64,000 bases of DNA from NCBI GenBank assembly GCA_033065855.1, contig JAVXUO010003193.1, positions 1 through 64,000 of the forward strand. Reading direction: 5' to 3'. Under the pieces are notes generated by a model. The model saw nothing but the letters and a program-made list of their open reading frames with translations. It had not been told where the DNA came from and ran no database searches. The stretch comes from Escallonia rubra (Eukaryota; Streptophyta; Magnoliopsida; Escalloniales; Escalloniaceae). The position numbers and the translations under genes are program-made. Below, piece after piece: positions 11,300-23,200 of this stretch; positions within the stretch are counted from its first letter, which is position 1; each line of letters begins with the position of its first letter.

Positions 11300-11520
11300 A
11301 TTTCTGCTGCGTCGTCCGCTACACAGTGTGGCGGACGTAGAGGACTTTCTGCTGTGCCGTAGAGGAAACAATTTTTTTAATAAGTTGGAGATGAGACTTT
11401 CTGCCGTGCCGTCCGCTACACAGTGTAGCGGACGTACATGAATCAACTTTTTTTGAGTGTGGAGATCAGACTTTCTGTTGCGCTGTCCGCTAGACATTGT
11501 AGCGGACGGTGATAATTCTA
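11300..11520. repeat. Three-copy palindrome cluster
   Basis: Three GTCCGCTA-type palindromes near 11313, 11411 and 11486, separated by A/T-rich spacers and CTTTCTGC(C/T)GTGCC motifs like those of the 9.4-9.9 kb array. It lies downstream of the decayed small gene and 240 bp beyond the B3 gene's stop. Confidence 0.9.
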
Positions 11521-11758
11521 TTTTAATAAATTGGCGACATAAACAATATTTTAGTGACGGAATCAACAATCTCAATATCGATTAACAATAAAAAAACGTA
11601 TGATTAACAATCACAATTCTCAAACGGCACAATTAAGAACCTAAAATTCGGAAAAATAATGAACATTAACATAAAATTGTTCATAACAGAATTTAGGGTT
11701 CAACATTGGGAGAAATTTTTTTCACAACTGCTCCGATCAAACATCGTCATTTGAAAAT

Positions 11759-12155
11759 TCAGTTCCTCGTGTGTTCAAAGACTACAAAGTCCCTGAGATG
11801 GAGGTCATGCTGCTGCACGAATTCGTTCCAACCCTCTGCAAAACAAATTTGACCTTGGCCACGCTTCATCTTGATTCTAACATGCCATGACCCCTTGCGA
11901 CTGGTTAATGTTGAATCGAAATAAATTGTGGTAAGCCAATCGGAAAAGGCTACCGGTATGTCCTAACATATTCATAATACAAAAAATAGGTAAGTTTTTA
12001 ACCAAAGATCAAACTTTTAACACACACGAAAACACAGAGAAAGAGGGATGGTCTACAAATTCTGTATCAAAACTCGGCATCATGACCTTGAAGAAGTGTC
12101 TGCCTGCAAGGTGCATGTTGCCTACAAATTCGCTGCACGACGAATCAGAAGCCAT
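11759..12155 (-). CDS. B3-domain DNA-binding protein, two exons, uninterrupted (MULE cargo)
   Basis: Exon 1 (12155-12057, 33 codons) starts Met-Ala-Ser-Asp-Ser-Ser and contains RHFFKVMMPSF, the first strand of a B3 domain. A 94-bp intron (12056-11963) has GT and AG ends. Exon 2 (11962-11759, 67 codons plus TGA) continues in phase with IPVAFSDWL, a Trp-His-Val strand, and FAEGWNEFV...LRDFVVFEH, the conserved end of the B3 fold. The total is a 100-residue protein, essentially one B3 domain, with no stop or frameshift. B3 domains bind DNA in ARF, REM and RAV factors; the target is unknown here. Its neighbours in the MULE are badly broken, so its integrity is notable. ATG choice: the frame extends upstream to 12374, but 12155 is the first Met giving a compact B3 start. 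Confidence 0.82.
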
Positions 12156-12365
12156 CACGACGGGGATGTCGCTGGAGGCGCCGCGGCGTTGAGGGGAGGA
12201 CGGGACTGTCGCCGGAGGCAGCACGGCGTCAGGGGGAGGACAGTGGTGTCGCCGGAGATGTGGGTCGCCGTAGATGGGGTAGCGACTGGGTGAGATGTTC
12301 GAGACATATAGAGAAACAGACGGAGTGATAAGATGATTGGCCGATCTGATTAATATATAACAGGA

Positions 12366-12650
12366 TAGAGTCATTCGCTACATTGTATAGCGGACCAAAA
12401 GAACCCCAAAAGTTTTTTTATGCGATGCCGTTCGCTACATTGTGTGGCGGACAAAAAGAACACCAAAAGTGTTTTTTTCTGCAGAGCCGTCTGCTTTATT
12501 GTGTAGTGGACACAAAGAACACCAAAAAATTAGGACTCTGCAGAGCTGTCCGCTACATTGTATAGCAGACATAAAAGAAGGTCAAAATTTTCTAAACTAT
12601 TGGAATTTTAAGACTCTGCAGAGGCGTCCCCTACACTATGTAGCAGACGG
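12366..12650. repeat. Five-copy palindrome cluster
   Basis: Tandem units of 58-79 bp, each with a TTCGCTACATTGTATAGCGGA-type palindrome (near 12370, 12430, 12488, 12548 and 12627) followed by AAAAGAACACCAAAAG and CTGCAGAG. It lies upstream of the B3 gene (start 12155) and 150 bp downstream of the end of the transposase. Confidence 0.92.
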
Positions 12651-12798
12651 GGCTAATAAAAAAAACTTAAACTTAGATTTGATGGCTCTCATAGGTCCAT
12701 CAGAAAACAAATTCCAGTATTCGGTCGAAAAATTATTTAAAAACAATTACAAAAAATTATTACAAATGTCAAATAGACTTGATGGCTTATACAAAAAT

Positions 12799-15071
12799 TT
12801 AAAGGTCCACTACAGCTTGTTCGTCCTCATCTTCGACGTCATCTTCTTCCCTGTCTTGCAAATCCCCTGGACTTATCCCTAGTGCCTTGTAATGGTTTCG
12901 CTTGTCGTGGTCGGTCATTTTGTTGCACAATGCACACCTTATCAGCTTTTTAGGTTGTGTTGCCGTTTCAATAGAGCTTTTCATTCGCATAGATCTCTTG
13001 CAGCCTTTCGTTTGCGATATAATTGGATCCAAAGGCCGGATATCATTGTCGTCTTCCTCTCCCGGCTCATCATCTTCTGATCCCGTCGTAGGCTCGGTGT
13101 CAACCGCATTGGTGACTGAAGCTGCTTCCAACTGCTCGACGATGGGCTCTTGTTGCTGAGCTACCTCGAGGAGATGTTTATATCCGACCATTGTAGCAGC
13201 ACCCTTTACGGAAAAACGGGTGAACATCGTCACCAGATGATTATACCGCAATGTCTCTAATTCTTCAAAGTCAGTATACGGGTGCTCCAGAAAGGCAATG
13301 GTACCGTGCAACCTATTTGCACTTTTCGTCCACCGTGGCAAGACGTATTTATCGGGAATTGTCCTGATATTCTTCTGGGTGAAAAATCGCAGAATGTGTC
13401 TACACAGGATGCCATGGAACTCAAACTTCTTGCAAACACATGTCACCGAGTCTGTCAATAGGTCGTGGCTCACTGTATACATTCTGCGCAGCTTCTAAGG
13501 GACGAGGTCATTCATGAGCGAATAAACCTTGTACTCACGCGTAGACTTTTCTGCCACCTTGTTTATACAGTATCGCCCCGATTTTCGCAGCTCTACTGGG
13601 TATAGCAAGAAGATCTCCTTCGTATAGACTTTGGCACCGTTCAGCTCCAGCGGGGTCTCAAGCAACCTTCTCCTTTGTTTGTACGTGGTTGCAAAGTCTG
13701 CAGCCCTTTCTTTCACGAATAACGACGCAACTACTTTTTGTGTGGATGTGACGAAACTCTTCAAATTGGTAGCTATACTCACATAACTATCGAACATGGC
13801 ATTCATAGATTCACTCCTGCCCATCGTTTTCATGCCCGCAGAAAAATGCCTCCTCGTGTAAACGCCAATCCATTGCTCTTTGAGCTCGTACAAGTCCTGG
13901 AGCCACTCGTTGTCTTGCAATGAGTAATCCTCAACAAGATTTTCCCACCTCTTCTCAAATTCATCAATTGTTAACGACTTGTTGACGCACTTGTCAAAAT
14001 CATGTTTAAAGTCTGGAAACTTTGCATACACGTGATGCAAACGTTTAGGGTATTTGTTGCTTATGTGCCAAATGCACAACTTGTGTCGAGTATCTGGGAA
14101 GACGGTAGCAATAGCCTTCTTCATTGCCAAATCTTGATTGGTGATGATAACTTTCGGTGCTTTGTTTTTCATGGCTTCCAGCCACGCCCTAAACAACCAT
14201 TCAAAAGAAATCTCGCTCTCGTCAGGATGGATTGATAATGATGATTGACCCCTGTGTAAGGGGCGAACGGCTTCGAGTACTTGTTGGTACGGTATGTGGT
14301 GTCGAAAGTCACGACATCCTCAAAATGCTTATAAGCAAGCCTCGAACGACTGTCGACCCAAAAAATTGTGCTAACTCGATGCTCGTCGTCAAGTTTATAA
14401 TCGAAGGTAAACTGCGGGTCCTCCATCTGTATCTGTTTCAATAGGCTCATTGTGGATTGAGCATCATTGAGGTCATATGCGGCTCGTCTATGGGTTCGGA
14501 CCGTGTTACGAACGTCTGTCGTGTTAAAGTTTAAATTTTGAATTCCCCCAGTCTGTTCGGCAAGAACATTAACAATCTCGGTAGGTCCTATCCGCGCATC
14601 GTTCATTGTGTGAATTAGGCTCCTCACGACCTTACCCATCTTCTTGTGTTGATGCATCTGACTCACCTTAGAAGGGGTTACTAACGGGTGATTGTGTGAC
14701 AGTTCCAGGCTGGTAATAAGCCAATGATCTTGCTTGAGTTTATAGCTTACGAACATCTTGACCTGGCAATTTTTGCGCGCAAACCAGTCCCGTCTTCTAC
14801 GTGAATATCCTATTTCATCATCACTGTCATCGTTGCCTACGCGTGTCTCATTTTGCACTGGGTTTCTGCCCCTATGACACTCGTATAAGCGAGAGCATAT
14901 CTTTTTCGTTACGTTGCTTGTTCTTGTAGTCTTTATTCTAATGCCAAAACCAACCCTCAGTGAATACGCTCGAAAACATTCTCCAGCTTCTTCCAATGTT
15001 TGAAATGTTCGTCCTAGATACGGATCACTAGCATCTACGGGGGTGTTGGAGCTCGACACGAAATCAGACAT
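12799..15071 (-). pseudogene. FAR1-type MULE transposase, broken
   Basis: Minus-strand transposase starting Met-Ser-Asp-Phe at 15071. The N-terminus carries a FAR1/WRKY-GCM1 zinc-binding region (Cys...Cys...HNHPL, about 15000-14690). The MULE DDE core follows, with the first Asp in VVTFDTTYRTN (about 14310) and the second in IITNQDLAMK (about 14140). The SWIM zinc finger CxCxnCxH (VCKKFEFHGILCRH, about 13440-13395) lies near the end, then an acidic C-terminus. It is broken at least twice: a small deletion or frameshift near 14190-14210 and an in-frame stop at 13495-13497. The protein would cut at the element's inverted repeats. FAR1 and FHY3 are domesticated relatives. Confidence 0.92.
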
Positions 15072-15744
15072 TGTGAAACAAGACCTATGTAGAAATAGAC
15101 TACGCTTAACAATCAAATGACATTTTCAACTGAAAATAGTACCTAAAAATTATCTTGGGGAATAGACCAATTTAGGATCACAAATATACCATATACATAA
15201 TCTCAAAAGTGTCTCCCATTTTGCTAATAGACAAATTCATCATGCCAAAATACAACAAACGTATCTCAAAAAAATTGAATTTAAATAGGATACATGTGTC
15301 GAAGTTAGCGAACTTCAAAAAAATCAAAATTAACTACAATGAATTTGTTTAAAGTTAACAAATTAATTTCTAGAACATCACAAGTTGATGAATATAGTGA
15401 CAAATATCTAGAACATCACAAAAAATCTATACTTTTTTGTCCAAAACAAAAAAATATATATACTTTATCAGTCAATCCACCTAGAAAACTTTTGAGATCA
15501 CAAACTTACCTTGCTTGCGTGAAGCTTGAAACAAGTGTTACTCGAAGCTTGAGGGGAGCCGAAAATGGAAGCAAGTGAATCTGAAGGAGAAGAAAATTTT
15601 GCCGAAAGAGCTGAGAATTAGGGAACTTTTGGGTATAGGGGCAATAATGTCCGCGATACTGTATAGTGGACATTATTGCCGACACTCTGACATGTGCAGA
15701 AATAAAGACCTGACAGAAGACTTTCTTCGCGGGCGACGGGACAG
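15072..15744. other. AT-rich 5' flank of the transposase inside the MULE
   Basis: Between the transposase ATG and the right inverted repeat. AT-rich to about 15600, with a duplicated TAGAACATCACAA motif (15371 and 15411). It then holds one GTCCGCGATACTGTATAGTGGAC palindrome copy (about 15648) and CTGACATGTGCAG-like motifs. No gene seen; it probably holds the transposase promoter. Confidence 0.6.
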
Positions 15745-15993
15745 GTCCTGACATGTGTCAGTCGAGAGGTCGTCCGCTACACTGTGTAGCAGACGTCTTT
15801 TTCCTGACACATGTCAGGACTTGAAAGTCGTCCGCCGCACAATATAGCGGACAGGGGAGGAGGAGCAAAATGGTAAAAAAGGCTGTTCGCGACACTATGT
15901 CGCGGACGACTTACAGTTTTCGAAAAAACAAGATCTGGGCCGTCCATCTTTCAGGATGGACGGCCAGATCGCGCTCTCAACGGATCAGCTCCC
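15745..15993 (-). repeat. Right terminal inverted repeat of the MULE
   Basis: 249 bases, the inverse of 5555-5831 minus the left copy's 27-base insert, and ending GGATCAGCTCCC. Three GTCCGC-type palindromes lie at about 15771, 15828 and 15884. Confidence 0.93.
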
Positions 15994-16012
15994 TATATAT
16001 ATATATATATGT

Positions 16013-17893
16013 ATATACATGTGGGTGTTTTGGAGGTAAGATGAGATGGATTTGCATGTGTTGTGTGTATGTAATGGGTATGTGAGTGGAGTGATATATG
16101 TGTGGGTATTAAAGAATATAGAGAAGGGAGAAGAAGGGTAGACCCACTGCCGTGAGACCGTGGGTGAGGGGACAGTGTGAGCATGTGTGTGTTGTGTGTT
16201 TGTGTGTGTTTAAGTGTGTACAATGAGAGATGAAGGTGTGCAGCTGTGAAATAGTTGGTATCAGGTTAGCGTAAAGTGAGATGCATGCATGGAGTAGCAT
16301 ACAATGATTGTTAGTACGTAAAATTTTAAAGTATAATACTTTAGGCTAAGTTAGAATTTCTAACAAAAAATTGTAATTTTCTGAGAATGTATGTGTTTTT
16401 TATATTTTCTGCAAGTTCAGAATTGTAAAATCTTTTGGAGCCTTGAAACTCATGAAAATGTTTTGAAAAAATTAGAGTAATGTTTTTATAGTATAAAGTA
16501 GTCCCAGATTAAGTTTGGTGATTTTTAGAGTGGATTTGCTATAATTTCTGTATCGCAGTGGTTTTAGCAAAATGAATAATTTAAAAATAGTTTTAATGCC
16601 TTTTAAATTCTAATTTCAATTTCCATAATTGTTATACATATATTAAGGCTTTTAAAAAAATTATGAGTCTTTATTTCCAGCTTGAAGCAATTATGACAGT
16701 TTACGGGTTTTTAGTTTATTTAACGAAATTATTTTTTAATTAAAAAATATTTAAAAATTATATTTTTATTCCATATGCTGTATTAAGTTATGAAGAATGT
16801 TTAATGAAAATTAAAAAATATTTATGGGGTATTTCTGAACCTCGAGGATTGTGACGGGTCTTCTGGTTAGGTTGGTCGTGTGTGGGATCTACTTCGAATT
16901 TTGTCGTCCGGGTTGAGGAGTGAGTGCGATGTGGGTAGTTTATACTAGCTAGGTTTATAGTATAATAGTGTAAAATGTATTCTGATAAGTGATTTGTCAA
17001 CCTAGGTTAATTCAGAGGATTTTGATTGAGAGCGTTTTCCCTTCGTTTCTTTTGGATCGAGGTAAGGGATTTCTATCCGAAACCCAGTATTATCTATTTG
17101 TCCTCGTAAATATTTTTCTGTATTGTTATCGAATTTTCTTTGAACTCCATTATAGTTGAAATGTGCATTGTTTGCCTTTAATGCTCTGTTTTGAGCCTTA
17201 CACGTTTATTGAAAATCTTTCGATGCTCTGTATTTATTTCTCGTTGTGCATCGACTTAATCATTGTATTATCGTTTGTTGTCGTTCTGTTAAATTGACTT
17301 GAGATTCTACATTGGTGGGTATTAGCGGGAGTTGGTGTATATTGGAGGATATTGGTGTGGGCAAGTACCTTGATGGACTAGCCGGTGTATCAGTGTGGGT
17401 TAATACCTTGACGGACTAGTCGGTGTATTGGTGTAGGCTAGTATCTTGACAGACTAGTCGGTGTATCTATGATTGTTTGTATCGATTATTTTGAAACTCT
17501 TGAAAAATTATCATTCAATTGCATCAGTGAATTATTTCGAAATTTCTTCGTTTGAGCGACCTTACTGAGCTCTCAAAAGCTCAGTCCCGTTTGACTTTCT
17601 TTCAGCAGATAATGTTCACCAGTAGATTGTTCGGGATTGGGTTTAGAGAGCGTGAGTATTAGTATTTAGTTGCCATATTGGCCTGTAGAACCCCTGCGTG
17701 GGTGAACTTTGCTAGTTTATTATTCAGATTTAAATTTAGTTTCCAAGTATGATTGTACACTGAGAGTATTACATTTATTTAAGGGTTTAGCTACTCTGAT
17801 AATGGTTGTTAATTGGGTTATGAGGATAATTTCGTTTGTATGTGAATGATTTCGAGCGAGTGTTAACGTTCTGGAAATTCCGGGATATTACAT
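16013..17893 (-). mobile_element. Probable solo LTR of a Ty3/gypsy (Tekay-like) element
   Basis: Read on the minus strand this would begin TGTAATATCCCGGAATTTCC at 17893 and end near ACACCCACATGTATATACA at about 16013. It contains the GGGACTGAGC...GCTCAGTAAG motif (about 17550-17600) common in plant chromovirus LTRs, a CA-rich distal part (16020-16300), and three tandem copies of a GGTGTATxxGTGT...TTGACxGACTAGTC unit (about 17330-17465). No internal region or second LTR is visible and no matching 5-bp target duplication was found. Family and left border are tentative. Fossil. Confidence 0.5.
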
Positions 17894-18205
17894 GTTACTT
17901 ATAAATAGAAAACCTTAAAACCTTGTTGCGCAAGATTCTTGCTGAGGAATCTGTTGTTGCTGTAAATACTTTCAATGACTAAAAGGAGCATGTGCAGACC
18001 TGGATTTAGAATCAACTTTACAATGTTTGCTTCTTGTGATCCCTCCATTAAATAAAGAAGATTTCCATTGATGTGGAATCTAATGGTTATTACATGAGCA
18101 AATACATAAACTAAAAGAGAAAGTTGACAGTGAAAAGATGGGAGTGGTACATCAAACACAGCAAATACAAACTTGAATTTTAGTGCATGGTTGAATTATA
18201 GGTAG
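17894..18205. other. 3' flank of BAHD relic A
   Basis: Non-coding. The part next to the BAHD stop (GCACTAAAATTCAAGTTTGTAT on the minus strand) matches the 3' flank of BAHD relic C just after 46156, so it is the original 3' flanking DNA of the duplicated gene. Confidence 0.6.
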
Positions 18206-18729
18206 CTAGCTGTTTATCATGACAGAGGGGTTCAAGGACGCAAAAGCAAGAAACTGCGGATTCTCTTGCATACATCCATTTCACGTGGATCCAAGGTCAC
18301 CCAAGCCTCGACATCACCTTCCTTTGCCCCATCCATGAGAATGGTAATGTAGGAAGGAGTTGGTAAAGTAACTCGACTTTTGGCTGGGTGCTGGACAGAA
18401 AGTCTGTCATGGCACAGTTATTAACCCGGGCTGTTGAGAAAACAATTCCCTTGTCGTTGCAATTTATCACGTATTCATCTTTGTTCTGCACCCTCCCTGC
18501 CAGAGGGTAGAAGCGAGTCAAGGTTTCCGAGAGGGAATCCTTGAGTATTTTTATGGAGTTTGGGGATTCGGTTGCTTCTTTCATCGGTGGTGTGTAGTAG
18601 GTGAAAATTGGTACATAGTTGACGGGAGGCATTAGTTGGTCGATGAAGGAAACCTTGTAGGCTTTGAGGTGGGAAGGCGTTTGGTGAAGATGGCTTGATA
18701 GTTTCTACCGAAATCACTTCAACTTCCAT
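18206..18729 (-). pseudogene. BAHD acyltransferase relic A (N- and C-termini joined)
   Basis: The N-terminus MEVEVISVETIKPSSP is typical of vinorine-synthase-like BAHD enzymes, which transfer acyl groups from acyl-CoA to plant metabolites. The TLTRFYPLAGRVQ region follows (about 18490-18530), and reading continues to LLYQLLPTLP. There the sequence jumps straight to the C-terminal part (DGAKEGDVEAW...LDPREMDV) and ends at a TAG at 18206. The catalytic HxxxD and structural DFGWGKP regions are therefore deleted, and frames change between the parts. It is a dead gene with a large internal deletion (most of the protein's centre compared with relic C). The upstream 200 bp resembles the promoter region of relic C. 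Confidence 0.85.
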
Positions 18730-19561
18730 ATTGATACCTTCTTTGGTCATAGCTTGTTCCTTCGATCTTAGCACCAAGCTCATCAACACCACCCAGCATC
18801 ACTACTACACTTATAGACTGCTGGCTCATAAATCATCTTCAATTTTTTATTTATTACTACTATACTTGTAGACTAGGCAAGGAATTATCTCAAATGAATA
18901 GATTCAATTTGTACGAGTATATGTCAGACTCGGAGGCAGAGAGTCAACTGGTTTTGCAAGATTCAAGTTTTTACTTCCAAAAACATCTCAAATGAATAGA
19001 CTCGCCTTTTTCTCACGGTAGCCGTAATATGGGGATGGCCTACCTTCCTCTTAAATTTGTTGGGCTATGTACCCAACCATAATGTGGGGGACGCATATTT
19101 AGTGATGGCCTACCTTCCTCTTAAATTGGTTGTGTTCGCACTGTTTAGCTTACTTTCTCTTTTCTTGTTTTTATGGCCTTGCCAATCACGTATATGGGAG
19201 CTATATAAGATCACCTGCAAGTTTGGCTTCTAAGGCGCCGGATATAATTATGCCTTCGGTTGCACTAACTTGGCCTTTTGATTATTACGAGGGGCTTGGC
19301 GGTGTACACATCTTGACTTTGCTCTAGTTATGCCAATAATATCAATTGAAATTGGCTTGAGTTTAATTTATAAATGTCAGCCACAATTGTTGACTAAAAT
19401 AAAAGTGACAGCAATACCTAGGATCAGGCTACTACTAGCTCCATCTTGTTAAATTATGTAATTTTGTATTGAAATTTCTTTTCGGTGGATTTCGTGTATG
19501 AAATAGCATAGCAGTTGCAGAGCTGGGTGAATATGAGTGGCAAGAAGAAGACACGGCCAAC
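18730..19561. other. Upstream flank of BAHD relic A
   Basis: Intergenic. On the minus strand, 18880-18950 (GTTGACTCTCTGCCTC...GTACAAATTG) matches 42100-42170 upstream of relic C, so the promoter was duplicated with the gene. A 70-bp direct repeat, GATGGCCTACCTTCCTCTTA, occurs at about 19034 and 19105. The stretch 19310-19420 resembles 30700-30800. No gene seen. Confidence 0.6.
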
Positions 19562-20190
19562 TAGGGGTGAGCATCAAACCGATCCAAATCGCTCAAACTG
19601 ATCAAACTGAACTAATTCAATCTGAACAGTCCAAAGATCTTAACGGTTTGATTTCACATTTTTCAAACCGACCTTGGTTCGATTTGCAAGGTCGGTTTGG
19701 TTCACGGTTCACATTTTTTAAATCGATTCCAAACCGAACCGAACCGACCTATGATACGTTAATGTATTTTTAGTAATATTTCGTTGATAATTACACATAT
19801 AAGGCACTAAGCAATTCCAAATAAACAAATCTTGAAAGTTAAAGAAACGAAAATATTAACAACACTTATAAACAAAAATTTTGTGACCAATATCTAGTTT
19901 ATATTTACTCATTCTTTCTCATTCATCAATGAGAACTTATATATCGAATGAAACAAGATTATATGCAATTTTAAAAAAATATAACTTCAATTAGTAGTGT
20001 GCAAAGGAACAATGTCTTTAAGTGCGCAAACCGATCCAAACCGACTAAGCCGAACCGTTTAAACCGACCAAACCGAACCGTCCAAATCGATGGTGTTTGG
20101 TTTGGTTCGGTTCGGTTCACAAATTTTCAAACCGAGGGGTAACGGTTCGGTTTGCAGTTTGACCCCCAAACCGAACCGTGCTCACCCCTA
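19562..20190. mobile_element. hAT-type MITE (629 bp) with perfect 8-bp target duplication
   Basis: It begins TAGGGGTGAGCA and ends TGCTCACCCCTA, perfect 12-bp inverted ends. The 8-bp duplication CGGCCAAC lies at 19554-19561 and 20191-20198. Interior ends are rich in AACCGAACCG/CGGTTCGGTT motifs pointing inward from both sides; the middle is AT-rich and non-coding. The duplicated flank at 40135-40190 (GGCCAACT...GGGAACTTAATTGACTT-like) lacks the insertion, giving a natural empty site. Confidence 0.95.
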
Positions 20191-20268
20191 CGGCCAACCC
20201 TAGAGACCTGGGAACTTAATTGACTTGTAATTATTTCATATATATGAAGTCACAATTATTATAGCTTT

Positions 20269-23200
20269 CACTACAAGAAAATCAAGTTATGCCTACGGTA
20301 CAGTACCGTAGGTATAGGTGCCATGTACCGTAGGCATAGCCTATCCCTACGGTACTATACCGTAGCCATAAGTGGCGATGCCCTAGATCTATATGCCTAC
20401 GGGGTTGAAGGTTATCCCTACGGTTATACCGTAGCCTATATACCTATGCCAAATTCGTATTAACCCACTTATAGCGACGGTTTTTTGAGGATTAGCCTAC
20501 GGTATAACCGTAGGAATAAGTTTTATTTCTGAATGCTATGCCTACGGGCAATACCGTAGGGATATGCTTACCCTATAGGTACCTTAAGCTATACCTACGG
20601 TACATTCCATAGGCTAAAGTTAAACCATAGCCCTTTTTTTAAGCCTTTCCCTACGGTTTAAACCGTAGGGATTAATGCCCAGAAAATAGAACACAAACCT
20701 TTACCTACGGTTTATACCGTATGTACATGTGCTCTTTTTTTTTTCTTTTAATCGAATGTTGGATCTTGTTTTATCACAATAACCTACAAATACAATTGAA
20801 ATATCATAAACATGTTCTGCAACTGAAAGATTATAAAGATGTTTTCAATTGCATAAATAGTGCAATGTTATATAACAATAATTTGTGCACCAAATTATTT
20901 ACCTACGATTAGCGTTGTTTTAGATCTTTTAGGACGCTTCTTAGCGTCCCAAGATATATTTTTTTTTTTGGAAAAAAAATTTATTTATATAATTATTTTC
21001 TGTTACAACTTTCAACATATAACCAAAGGGCTAACAGTAAATCATTTCAAAATACAAGAACTTATAACTGTAATATCCACGAAATTATGTTATTTCACTT
21101 GTAAAAAAGTACACTCATAAAACCATCATCTAGTACAATGGCTATATGTAAGATTAACAAGTTATAGCAGATACAATACGAAGTTTCTTGTCAATCATAT
21201 AGACAGGTGAGCAAGTTCAAAGATCTATTTGGACAAGACAACTTTGTTCCAAAGATATACTCAAGAACGCTAGGATATCAATGAATGAAGATTACTCCAT
21301 ATCTCGCAAACACCATCACAGATTGCATAATCTCTGCTCAACTTTTCATCGGCATTTACATAACTGTCGAAAAATTGAGTTCCATCCAATCAAACTACAA
21401 GTAAAATGCAAAATTAGACAAATGAACAAATAGTCATATATAAAGTATCCAATACGATTCCAATTCATAAAGGATAAATTGATATTAGGACCCATATGAC
21501 ATGCATTATGTTACCATATGCCATTGGAGGGCTATTGGCAGCTAAATTACAGCACTGCCAGTTCCATATATTCCAGCTAAACATGAATGAATGGACTAAA
21601 GACAATAGCATACATGTAAATGTATCGATAGTTATATCAGCTAAACAGAAAAAGTATCGAGATTAATGAATTGCTACAAACCTTTACGACTGAAGTAAAA
21701 TTATCTTCTAATATAATGATATCCGAGCTCTCTTTTGCAAGTTCTGTCCCACTTATGCCCATAGCAAGACAAATACCAACCTACTTTCCACAAAAGTGAA
21801 CCAGATTAGTTCGATGAAGCAAGAAACTGAGACCAAAAGAAACTGAAAAAAGCTTTTAACCCCATTTGAACATAAAAAAACCCGAGATTGTCCAGCGCAA
21901 AAAAATATGCATATAGAATCTCATCCAAAATTAGTTACAAAGTATTACCTACTAATCATAAAATTTCATCCGAAATCAGAAAGCGGATTTTGATTCTCAC
22001 GAATGAACAAGCAAACAGGGTAGTCATGCCAATATTCCAATCCAGCTCATTCAGCTCCTTCACTGACTTCTAAATGCTAACAGATAACTGCTGTAATACA
22101 TTGCCAACAAGCTGCAATAATGTTATTCACATACATTAGGTACATTCCATACGAAGAAGTTCACAGTTTATTGTTGTTTTCCCTTTGCATTTTTGCTCTC
22201 AAGGATGGATATATCACAGTAAAAATAAAAATTAAAGAAAAGAATCCTAATTCAATCACTTTCGGAGTAGACTCATACAAAGAATTGTAGTAAGGAAACC
22301 AAAACTGCTAACTTTGTAATTGTAGCATCGAACTCTTCATATGAAACTCATTACACAAGAAAATAGGAGCAGGACAATTTGACACACAACCATAGACAAA
22401 AACTGCAGCTTATAATATCTTTGTTCAACTAAAATTTTATTAAACACTACTCGTTAGCAAAATGCACAGCGCAAAGCATAGTGTGCGCACCGCGTTATCA
22501 GCAAAATTTGGAATCCATAAATGATAGGTATCGCAATTTGATGACTGTGACAGCTATGAGCTCGGCGTTAATATAGTTAATCGCATATTTTGCCTCGCAT
22601 CTATTCATCTCACATCTATTCATAGCTGAAGAAGTTTACAGAGTTCTTACAAGTTGATCAAACCTCCATTGAGAGGTCTAGCAGCCAAGCACATATCAAC
22701 AATTTGCACCTCTGTCTAGCCAAGTAACACTTTTTTATTTATATTCTTATGAAAATTTTCTCAACAAGGAGGCGTCTTTTAGATTTAAGCATTGGAAGGA
22801 CCAAAAAAAAATTCGATAACTGCTATATGTAGGGTACAGTACAACTATATTATGAAATCTGGGCTTATAATTTATGCTACTCGGCGATCTCAAATATAAT
22901 TTCCTAGAATAAATTTTCATTTAGGCATTACATCAAACACCTCCCGTGCACGAAATCCTGGTCCACTAAAGCAATCAACTACACATATAAATCAAAACTA
23001 GGGCAAATGGGTATTTATAATTTTTGTTCGCTGATGATTTAAGCAGTGAGTAAAAGTCTCCCAAACTTGTTTCCAATCTGAAAGTGTAGTGTATAAGAAC
23101 AGAGGAAACGTATGTTCACGCAATCATTGTAACAGAGATCAACGAACATTGCATATACCTTGGTTTACAGATACGCTAGAGAATCTGGGAGCAAAAGCCC

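Larger units (their letters stand above)
5555..15993. mobile_element. Full-length Mutator-like element (FAR1-type MULE) with cargo
   Basis: A 10,439-bp element bounded by long terminal inverted repeats that begin GGGAGCTGATCC. It lies in TA repeats, with TATATATAT on both sides. Minus-strand cargo: FAR1-type MULE transposase (12799-15071), a B3-domain gene (11759-12155) and a small unknown gene (9953-10556). Plus-strand cargo: a plant-mobile-domain/C48-protease gene (5865-9108) and a decayed relative of the small unknown gene (10758-11192). About 22 copies of a GTCCGCTACA / TGTAGCGGAC palindrome lie in the termini and in three internal arrays. The transposase is broken, so this copy is probably not autonomous now. 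GC content and codon use are markedly higher than in the viral segment to its left. Confidence 0.93.
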
